This document shows, piece by piece, positions 57,719 through 64,000 of a DNA stretch of 64,000 nt. Below the pieces are notes generated by a model. That model did not search any database, was not told where the DNA came from, and worked only from the letters and a program-made list of their open reading frames with translations. How positions within the stretch are numbered: the stretch's first letter is position 1; every line of letters begins with the position of its first letter. Origin of the DNA: Blastocladiella emersonii ATCC 22665 (taxonomy: Eukaryota; Blastocladiomycota; Blastocladiomycetes; Blastocladiales; Blastocladiaceae); NCBI GenBank assembly GCA_025594325.1, contig JANHCV010000004.1, positions 2,356,001 to 2,420,000 of the forward strand, given 5' to 3'. The position numbers and the translations under genes were made by a program.

Positions 57719-58032
57719 TTTGTCAGGTTATTCCGTTGGTTTACTTGAGAGAAACGAGTTGCATCAAGTCCAGCGGACTAGGATTCTATTCAGGTCGAGT
57801 TACATGAGGGCGAGGGCCCGAAAACGCGTCGCTTGGAAAAGAGTCAGCAGTCCCCCAGCGACGCACCACGTGGCGCCAACAGGACCGCGAATGCACTCGC
57901 GCGTCCCTGCCCGCCGCCCGCCGCCACGCCGCCGCGGTCACTGTGGCCGTGCTGCGCCGCAGATCCCTCACCAAACCGCCGGAAATCGCACCAGCAGGAG
58001 CGCGCAATCACACGCCGCCACGCATCGACACC
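57719..58032. promoter_or_regulatory. 314-bp divergent promoter region (CWC25 / SDA1)
   Basis: This is a shared upstream region with no TATA box. The SDA1 frame is open upstream to 57943, but the ATG at 58033 (ACCATGG) gives the conserved N-terminus. Confidence 0.45.
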
Positions 58033-60363
58033 ATGGGACGCCAACGCAGCCGCGCGGAAAAGACACTCGCGGTGAACCTGCCGCAGCTGCAGAACCTGAT
58101 CAAGCGCGACCCCGTGTCCTACGGGTCCGAGTTTGCGCAGCAGCTGCGGTACCTCGAGTCGCAGCTGCAGCTCGTGGCCAAGTCGCCGCACGACCCGCCG
58201 CAGAAGGCGCTGCCGGAGCTGCTGTCGTTCATTGCGCAGACGGTCCCGAGCTACCACGCCAAGGTGCCCGCCGCCGCGGCCGTCCCCGCGCAGCTCATGG
58301 ACCTGCTGCGCGCCTCGGCCACGGTCATCCACCCGGACACGCGCCGCGCCATCGTGTCGGCGCTCGTCCACCTGCACAACCGCGGCGTCGTTGACTCGCT
58401 CGCGGTCCTGCCGCTCTTCTTCCACCTGTTCCGGTGCCGCGACAAGACGCTGCGCGAGACCCTGCACACGTTCATTGTCCAGGACATCAAGACCGCCAAC
58501 GCCAAGCACACCAACAACAAGCTCAACAAGGCCATCCAGAACCTCCTCTACGCGATCCTGACCCCGCCGCCCGGCTACACGGCGGCTGCCGCCGGGTCGA
58601 CGGCCAACGGCGACGACGAGGACGCGACGGGCTTCTCCCCCGTGGCCGCGCAGAAGGCGCTGCAGATCTGCATCGAGCTGTACAAGAAGAACCTGTGGAC
58701 CGACGCCAAGACGGTGAACGTGATCGCCGAGGCGTGCTTCTCGCCCGTGGCCAAGATCATGTCGACGGCCGTGCACTTTTTCATCGGCGCCGACAACACC
58801 GAGGAGCAGGGCGACGCGAGCGACGACGAGGACGGCGGCGGCGGCGCGACGACCGCCGACACCAAGGCCATGCACCACGCGCAGCACGTGTCCAAGATCA
58901 CCAAGAAGTCGCGCGCCAACGCGCGCAAGCTCGACAAGATCGTGGCGGCGGCCAAGCGCAGCACCAAGTCCAAGGGCGCCGGCGCCGGCCGCGACGGCAA
59001 GGTCCACTTCTCGGCGCTGTCGCTCATCTACGACCCGCAGTCGTTTGCCGAGAAGCTGTTCGCGCGCGTCAAGGGCGCGCATTTCGCCTTCGACACCAAG
59101 CTGCAGCTGCTCAACCTCGTGTCGCGCGTGATTGCCAGCCACAAGCTCTTCATCCTCAGCTTCTACACGTTCATGCAAAAGTACCTGCAGCCGCACCAGC
59201 GCAACGTCACGGGCCTGCTCGCGTACACGGCGCAGGCCGCGCACGACCTGGTCCCGCCCGATGTCCTGGGCCCGGTCCTGCGCGTCATCGCCGACCAGTT
59301 CGTCACGGACCACGCGTCGCGCGAGGTCGTCGCCGCGGGGCTCAACTCGATCCGCGAGATCTGCGCCCGGTGCCCGCTCGCCATGGACACGGACCTGCTC
59401 GCCGACCTCGTCCAGTACAAGGAGCACCGCGACAAGTCGGTCGTCATGGCCGCGCGCTCGCTCATCGGCCTGTACCGCGAGGTCAACCCGGGCATGCTGC
59501 CCAAGAACGAGCGCGGCAAGTCCGCCTCCATGCAGATGCAGGCCGGGATTGCGGCGAGCCTCGAGTTTGGCCGCGTCGCTGCCGCCACGCGTGTCGCCGG
59601 CGCCGAGCTGCTCGACATGGCGGTTGCCGACGGCGACGCCACCCTGCACGACGACGGCGACGACGCGGCCTGGGACGGGTGGGCCGCCGAGGACTCGGAC
59701 GATTCCGACAGCGACGACGGCGAGTGGCATAACGTGTCGTCGGGCGACGAGGGCGACGACGGCGTTATCCAGCTGTCGGACGATTCCGACGACGAGGACG
59801 ACGAGAAGCCCGCCAAGGAGTCGAAGAAGGCTGCCGCCGAGGAGAACGAGGAGGAGGCCAAGGCCGAGGACGAGGAGCAGACGGACGCCGACGCGCCACC
59901 ATCGGGTCCCGCGCCGCTGCCCATCGAGGCGACGCGGTTCCTGACGCCGGCCGACTTCGCGCGCATGGCGGAGCTGCGCGCGGCGGCCGAGGCGTCGACG
60001 GACAAGGACCCGAAGAACAGCAAGAAGCGCAAGCGCGCGGCGGCGCTGCTGGCCAACGCCAAGTACGAGGTGACCGAGTTTGTCAACGAGGACTCGCTGG
60101 TGCCGCTGCGCAAGAAGCCCAAGTCCGACTACGAGGAGCGCATGGCGTCGATCGCGGCCGGCCGCGAGGGCCGCGAGAAGTTCGGCTCGCGCATGGGCAA
60201 GAAGGAGGGCAAGTCGACCTCCAACCTCGAAAAGCGCCGCACCAAGGACTACAACATGGTCGCCAAGTCGCGCCGCGTCTCGGGCAAGCACAAGGCCTCG
60301 CTCCGCGACAAGACGCGCGGCATGCGCAAGCATATCGACAAGCAGAAGCTCGGCCGGTACTAG
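58033..60363 (+). CDS. SDA1: ribosome-biogenesis protein SDA1
   Basis: Single-exon gene of 776 aa. The N-terminal part is helical-repeat sequence with family wording (LPQLQNLIKRDPVSYGSEF, LLYAILTP, FFIGADN). The middle has VHFSALSLIYDPQSFAEKLF, KLQLLNLVSRVIASHKLF and QRNVTGLLAYTAQAAHDLVPPD. An acidic region (about 555-635) and a basic C-terminus with SRRVSGKHKASLRDKTRGM follow. SDA1 is a nuclear/nucleolar factor for 60S pre-ribosome maturation and export. Its 3' end lies 65 bp from the convergent MTG2 stop, so the two transcripts probably overlap. Confidence 0.95.
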   Translation: MGRQRSRAEKTLAVNLPQLQNLIKRDPVSYGSEFAQQLRYLESQLQLVAKSPHDPPQKALPELLSFIAQTVPSYHAKVPAAAAVPAQLMDLLRASATVIHPDTRRAIVSALVHLHNRGVVDSLAVLPLFFHLFRCRDKTLRETLHTFIVQDIKTANAKHTNNKLNKAIQNLLYAILTPPPGYTAAAAGSTANGDDEDATGFSPVAAQKALQICIELYKKNLWTDAKTVNVIAEACFSPVAKIMSTAVHFFIGADNTEEQGDASDDEDGGGGATTADTKAMHHAQHVSKITKKSRANARKLDKIVAAAKRSTKSKGAGAGRDGKVHFSALSLIYDPQSFAEKLFARVKGAHFAFDTKLQLLNLVSRVIASHKLFILSFYTFMQKYLQPHQRNVTGLLAYTAQAAHDLVPPDVLGPVLRVIADQFVTDHASREVVAAGLNSIREICARCPLAMDTDLLADLVQYKEHRDKSVVMAARSLIGLYREVNPGMLPKNERGKSASMQMQAGIAASLEFGRVAAATRVAGAELLDMAVADGDATLHDDGDDAAWDGWAAEDSDDSDSDDGEWHNVSSGDEGDDGVIQLSDDSDDEDDEKPAKESKKAAAEENEEEAKAEDEEQTDADAPPSGPAPLPIEATRFLTPADFARMAELRAAAEASTDKDPKNSKKRKRAAALLANAKYEVTEFVNEDSLVPLRKKPKSDYEERMASIAAGREGREKFGSRMGKKEGKSTSNLEKRRTKDYNMVAKSRRVSGKHKASLRDKTRGMRKHIDKQKLGRY

Positions 60364-60428
60364 ATCGGCGGGTCGTCGTTCCATTGATAGTTTTGCCTAT
60401 ATATATAAACTAGTATCGCCCACATTAA
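60364..60428. other. 65-bp convergent 3' spacer
   Basis: The AT-rich TATATATATAAACTAG near 60399 sits between the SDA1 and MTG2 stops and may carry 3'-end signals for both strands. I do not read it as a promoter because no gene starts here. Confidence 0.45.
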
Positions 60429-61901
60429 CTACGCGGCAGCCGCGGCCGCGGGACCCGGCGGGAGCGCGTCGACAAGCGCACGCAGCTTGAGCATGAGCGA
60501 CGGCACGTTGGCCTTGTACTTGGCGGCCATGGGCACCACGTCCCATACCCCCGAATCGGACTCGGTCCACCCGGCGCGGTACTCGCCGGCGTCGAGCCAC
60601 GCGCGGAGGTTGCGCAGGCCGTCGACAGCCTGCGGCGCGAGGTCGGCCTTGTTCCCGACGACGAGCGCGGGGCGGCGCGTGAGCCCGGGTTTGTACTTTT
60701 CGAGCTCGTCAATAAGCGTCTTGAGGTCGCGCACGGGGTCGTCGCTGAGGTCGACGACAAACACGAACGCGCGCGACCGCTCGACGTGGCGCAAAAAGTC
60801 GTGGCCGAGCCCGACGTTGCGGTGGGCGCCCGCGACGAGGCCCGGGATATCGGCCATGGTGGCGCGGAACGCGTCGGGCCACACGAGCGTGCCGAGGAAC
60901 GGGTTGAGCGTGGTGAACGGGTAGTCGGCGACCTTCGACGACGCGTTGGACAGGGCGTTGAGCAGCGACGACTTGCCCGCGTTCGGCATCCCGATCAGAC
61001 CGAGGTCCGCGATCGTCTTGAGCTCGAGCTGCAGCGTGCGCACCTGCCCCGGGACGCCCAGCGTGCGCTCGCGCGGCGAACGGTGGGTCCCCGAAAAGTG
61101 GATGTTGCCCAGCCCGCCCTGCCCGCCGCGCACCATGGTGTGCGTCTGCCCGGGCGTGTCAAAGTGGATCTCCCACTTGCTGTTGGGGGTCGCGGCGCCC
61201 GCGGGTGTGGTGGCGGCGTCCGGAGTCGCGAGCGGTACGGCCGTCGGCAGGAGCTCCTGCATGAGCTTCTCGTGCGGGTTCTTCTTCTTGAGTCGCGCGA
61301 GGATATCCTCGCGCTCGCCGGGGATCCCGGCCATGACCTGGTCCGGGTGGAACGGCTTGGTGACCTCGTCGACGACGGCCGCGTGGGCGCGCGCGCGGTC
61401 CGAGACGGGCGCCGTGTACGCGGACACGACGGTGCCGACGGGCACCTCGACGACGAGCGGCTGCGCGTTCTTGCCGTGCATCATCTTGCCCATGCCGTTG
61501 ATCCCGTGGGGCGCCGCGTACTTTGTGCGGAGCCCGCGCAGCGTGCTGGCGGATGCGGTCGCGACGAACACGACGTCGCCGCCGCGCCCGCCGTTGCCGC
61601 CCGCCGGCGGACCTTTGGGCCGCCCGGCCTCGCGCAGGAACGCGATGCACCCGTCGCCGCCGTTGCCCGCCTTGACCTCGACGCGCATCCGGTCGATGAA
61701 GTGGCGGTCCTTGCCCAGCAGCTTGTGCGTCACCTTGCGCTTCACGGCCCACTCGGCCACCTCGGGCGCCGGCGACATGGCCTCGGCCGCGTCGTCGCGG
61801 AACCACCGGCGGAGCGGCGCGGTCGCGGGCGCCGATCGCCGGTGAAGCGTGCGCAATAGTGCAAGAGGTCGTGTTGCTGCAGCTAATGACATTGGATTCA
61901 T
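60429..61901 (-). CDS. MTG2: Obg-family mitochondrial GTPase MTG2
   Basis: Single-exon gene of 490 aa with a basic presequence (ATRPLALLRTLHRRSAP). The Obg fold (about 70-300) has RVEVKAGNGGDGCIAFLRE, GGNGGRGGDV, and VRGGQGGLGNIHF. It is interrupted by an Ala/Thr/Pro insert of about 60 residues. The G domain (about 305-490) has G1 GMPNAGKSS, G2 YPFTTLNP, G3 DIPGLV and G4 NKAD. Obg GTPases assist the large mitochondrial ribosomal subunit, and MTG2 is the yeast orthologue. The C-terminal OCT/TGS-type domains of bacterial Obg are absent, as expected. Confidence 0.92.
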   Translation of the reverse strand: MNPMSLAAATRPLALLRTLHRRSAPATAPLRRWFRDDAAEAMSPAPEVAEWAVKRKVTHKLLGKDRHFIDRMRVEVKAGNGGDGCIAFLREAGRPKGPPAGGNGGRGGDVVFVATASASTLRGLRTKYAAPHGINGMGKMMHGKNAQPLVVEVPVGTVVSAYTAPVSDRARAHAAVVDEVTKPFHPDQVMAGIPGEREDILARLKKKNPHEKLMQELLPTAVPLATPDAATTPAGAATPNSKWEIHFDTPGQTHTMVRGGQGGLGNIHFSGTHRSPRERTLGVPGQVRTLQLELKTIADLGLIGMPNAGKSSLLNALSNASSKVADYPFTTLNPFLGTLVWPDAFRATMADIPGLVAGAHRNVGLGHDFLRHVERSRAFVFVVDLSDDPVRDLKTLIDELEKYKPGLTRRPALVVGNKADLAPQAVDGLRNLRAWLDAGEYRAGWTESDSGVWDVVPMAAKYKANVPSLMLKLRALVDALPPGPAAAAAA

Positions 61902-62173
61902 TCGATGTTGTTGAGGGGAGAGCGGGCCGCGAGACAGCGGATCGTTTCAATCGAGCAGAAGCCACACGTGAGAGCATGCCGGGCTGAGGCTGAGGCGCAA
62001 CGCGCTCGAGGGAGGACGCGACGAGGAGGAGAGACACAGTGAAAGCATTACGGTAGGTGTATAGGGCGAACAATGAGACAGAATCGACAAAGATAGGGTG
62101 GTGGATGGGTTTCGACACGCGCGCACGCGCTCAGGGCCGAGCATGAGCGAGCGGTCGGTAATGGCGGGCGGGC
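61902..62173. other. spacer between globin and MTG2
   Basis: Contains the globin-gene 3' UTR and the MTG2 promoter. No gene and no TATA box were seen. Confidence 0.4.
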
Positions 62174-63094
62174 TTACTTGTACATCTTGAGCAGGAAGCC
62201 AGCGACGGCGCCGATGGCAAGGGCACCGGCCGACGCGCCGATGATGGCGCCCGACTGGTTGGTGAGGGCGGCGACGCGCGACGCGGCGGCCTGGTCGGCG
62301 GCGGCGTGGCGGACGCCCTTGACGTTGGAGCGAGCACCGGGGAGCTCCGAGCCGTCGAAGCAGTAGTACTGGGCAAAGAAGTCGTTCTGGAGCCACAGGA
62401 GCTTGTTGAAGGCCAGCAGCGTCTTCTTCTTGGTCTCGGGGTCGAGCGGCAGGTCCGAGATGGCTCCGATCAGGACCGACTCGACGAAGCCCATGAGAGC
62501 CCCAATATGCACATATTCGACGTTGATCGATGTCTTCTTGTTCCTTTAAAGGAGAGGAGAGGTGGAGGTGAGTGATTGGCGACGGGGAGAGCGAGGTCGG
62601 GTGAGATGAGCAACGTACGCGTTGTCGGTGTGGATCAGGGCGACCCAGTCGAGGTACTTGATGAAGCCGGGGCTGGTGATGTCGCTGGAGGAGCGGAGGG
62701 TGGAGGAGAGGACGTCAGTGACCAGGATCACGGGCGGGGCGGGGTGGGGAGAGGAGGCGAGGAGACCGTACGAGGTGACGAGCTTGACGAGGTACTTGGA
62801 CAGCATGTCCTTGCGGAAGGCGATCTGCTCGGACTTGAGCGAGAGCTGCTCCGCGTCCGTAATCGACTCGCCCTTGAAGCCGTCCATGCGGTTCGCAAAG
62901 GTCTGCTTCGTAATGTCGAAGCTGAACAATTTCTGGTACACTGCGTCGACCACAGCCGGAACCATAGGCCCGAGGTACTGCGCGGAAGCGTGCACGAGCT
63001 TCTGGTCTTCCTCGGACCAGTTAATGAAGCTCGCGACGTACTTGGCGCGGTACACCGAGTCGGTGTAGAGCTGGTCGCGGTCGATATGCTGCAT
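62174..63094 (-). CDS. protoglobin-like heme protein with C-terminal membrane anchor
   Basis: Three exons (63094-62772, 62684-62619, 62543-62174) with 87- and 75-nt introns give 252 aa. The first 200 residues follow the protoglobin / globin-coupled-sensor pattern. An N-terminal helix (RAKYVASFINWSEEDQKLV) is followed by YLGPMVPAVVDAVYQKLF, and then KSEQIAFRKDMLSKYL. FIKYLDWVALIHT leads into VEYVHIGALMGF, whose His (about 142) is the candidate proximal heme ligand. A further helix with LLWLQNDFFAQYY closes the fold. Instead of a bacterial signalling domain there is a linker and a hydrophobic tail (IIGASAGALAIGAVAGFLL) ending KMYK, so the protein looks tail-anchored. Heme binding is inferred, not shown. 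It would be a candidate O2/NO sensor or scavenger at a membrane. Confidence 0.75.
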
Positions 63095-63777
63095 CTTGGG
63101 CTAGACAGAGACACATTGCGTGGAGTGGCGGCCAAGTTTTCATAAGGATTGGAAGGGGGTGGGGTGGTGGTGAGGTGGTGAGGTTGAGGTCGGTGGAGGT
63201 CGGTGGTCGGTGGTCGGCAGTCGGTGGTTGGTGGTCGGTGGAGAGGCGCACCTTGGTCGGGTGGCGGTCGGCTTGACAGACGTGTCTTCTGCTTGGAGAG
63301 TAGAGCGAGAGGACGGCGGGGGCGCGTCGAGCTTTTATGGGGCCGGAGATGCGCAAGGCGGGGGGAAGGAAACGCTGGGTGGTCGGCCTTTGGATCGCGC
63401 CGGCATGGCCCGAAGACGCGTCGGCTGCCTGTGAACAGCGATCACGGGAGTGCCCGGGAGACATCATCCTGACTCACCCTCCGTCACGGAAGCGCTACGC
63501 GTCGTTCAGGCATGCGCACGTGTGCGCTTCCGCCGGTTGTGCCCGCTTGCATGCGCGACTGCGCCACCAAAACCTTGTTCGAAGCCGCGCTTGGCGGCGG
63601 CCGCGTCACGGTGACGATGGCGATCCGTCTCGCCCGCGCGGCCGGGACCCCCTCGCAGCAGCGGAGGCCTTGGACGCTGCGGTCCTCGTGCCACGGCTAA
63701 CAATCGGTCACTGCGAGTCACGACGAGTGGGACAAAACTTGGATCGTTTGTATTGGATTCCAATCGAGTGCATCACG
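63095..63777. other. 683-bp spacer with a GGTCGGT-type simple repeat
   Basis: Upstream region of the globin gene and 3' side of the partial gene. 63165-63245 is an imperfect GGTGGT / GGTCGGTGGT repeat. No gene was seen. Confidence 0.5.
63165..63245. repeat. imperfect GGTCGGTGGT simple repeat
   Basis: About eight degenerate units of GGTCGGTGGT/GGTGGTGAG, C/T-rich in the sense of the globin gene, starting about 70 bp upstream of its ATG and probably in its promoter or 5' UTR. Confidence 0.75.
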
Positions 63778-64000
63778 TCAGAGCGGGCTCGGCGTCACAA
63801 CGGGCAGCAGGTGGCCCTGAATGGCCGCGGCAATCTCGCTCGCCACCTTCTCGACGAGCGGCAGGTCGCGCCCGACCACCGTAACGTTGACGCGGTCGCG
63901 GCCGGCGTTGCCGTCGCCAAACGTCGGGTAGCTGCCGATCTTGATGCCCTGGGGCCCGTACTGCTCCTGGATCGCCGTGAGCGCGTCGGCGATGTTGCTC
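63778..64000 (-). CDS. molybdopterin-binding (MoaB/CinA-like) domain protein, 3' end only
   Basis: The last 74 codons run from the window edge to a TGA at 63780-63778. The peptide contains NIADALTAIQEQYG, IKIGSYPTFGDG, VNVTVVGRD and VEKVASEIAAAI. This resembles the tail that follows the molybdopterin-binding domain in fungal CinA/FAD-synthetase-like proteins (the GSYP motif and a following beta strand). The function and full architecture lie outside the window. A truncated reading means confidence is only moderate. Confidence 0.6.
   Translation of the reverse strand, partial: SNIADALTAIQEQYGPQGIKIGSYPTFGDGNAGRDRVNVTVVGRDLPLVEKVASEIAAAIQGHLLPVVTPSPL

Noticed and set aside
60399-60414. TATATATATAAA near 60.4 kb as a promoter
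   Set aside because: It lies between two convergent stop codons and no gene starts there; more likely 3'-end sequence.

Overview
This is nuclear DNA from a fungus, very probably a flagellated (zoosporic) lineage. My best guess is Blastocladiomycota (the Allomyces/Catenaria/Blastocladiella group). It is GC-rich with a strong G/C bias at third codon positions. It carries about 23 well-supported protein genes with short introns, mostly 53-90 nt. The gene content is fungal and mitochondrial: PET117, TIM13, the NAD-isocitrate dehydrogenase catalytic subunit, an NDE-type NADH dehydrogenase and the MTG2 GTPase. It also includes genes that Dikarya usually lack. MORN5 is tied to cilia in animals. There is a probable Integrator subunit INTS7, a KIAA0930/DUF2045-like protein, and an ankyrin-like protein of the 'WWxxSGL' type that I associate with zoosporic fungi. 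The clade is an inference; no rRNA or tRNA was seen.

Layout. 1-2.9 kb: no convincing gene, with decayed direct repeats. 3.0-4.1 kb: secreted two-domain fasciclin gene with a TATA box. 4.4-7.2 kb: INTS7-like gene. 7.2-8.6 kb: relic-like area with a conserved orphan domain and a short dispersed repeat. 8.6-11.7 kb (-): multi-membrane class 3 lipase A. 12.0-14.7 kb: poorly resolved hypothetical genes. 14.8-18.5 kb (-): KIAA0930-like, PET117, ARC1-like. 18.8-21.4 kb (+): SDR and IDH2. 21.6-23.1 kb (-): RAD23, divergent from CWC22 (23.3-26.6 kb, +). 27.5-27.9 kb (-): TIM13. 29.0-33.0 kb (-): NAK-family kinase fused to an ANTH-like domain. 33.7-39.1 kb (+): SWR1 ATPase. 39.4-41.2 kb (+): LMBR1-family membrane protein. 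41.3-42.0 kb (-): pyroglutamyl peptidase. 42.4-44.8 kb (+): PAN/apple-like and kelch cell-surface gene(s). 45.0-46.2 kb (+): ankyrin-like protein. 46.4-48.1 kb (-): NDE1. 48.5-49.2 kb (+): MORN5. 49.4-52.8 kb (-): lipase B, a paralogue of lipase A about 40 kb away. 53.3-55.2 kb (-): perilipin-like 11-mer repeat protein. 56.2-57.7 kb (-): CWC25, divergent from SDA1 (58.0-60.4 kb, +). 60.4-61.9 kb (-): MTG2. 62.2-63.1 kb (-): membrane-anchored protoglobin-like protein. 63.8-64.0 kb (-): 3' end of a molybdopterin-binding/CinA-like gene running off the window.

The genes do not form one pathway. Loose themes are mitochondrial function (five genes), RNA processing (CWC22, CWC25, INTS7), membrane traffic and lipid (kinase-ANTH, LMBR1, two lipases, perilipin-like) and chromatin/DNA repair (SWR1, RAD23). 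Four gene pairs are head-to-head over about 275-455 bp. All splice sites were inferred by eye from reading frame, GT/AG and conserved protein sequence; none is backed by transcripts. The most notable points are the kinase-ANTH fusion, the tail-anchored protoglobin, the paralogous membrane lipases (one lacking the presumed catalytic Asp), splice donors that avoid A at +4, and a recurrent GAGACGCG motif outside coding sequence.
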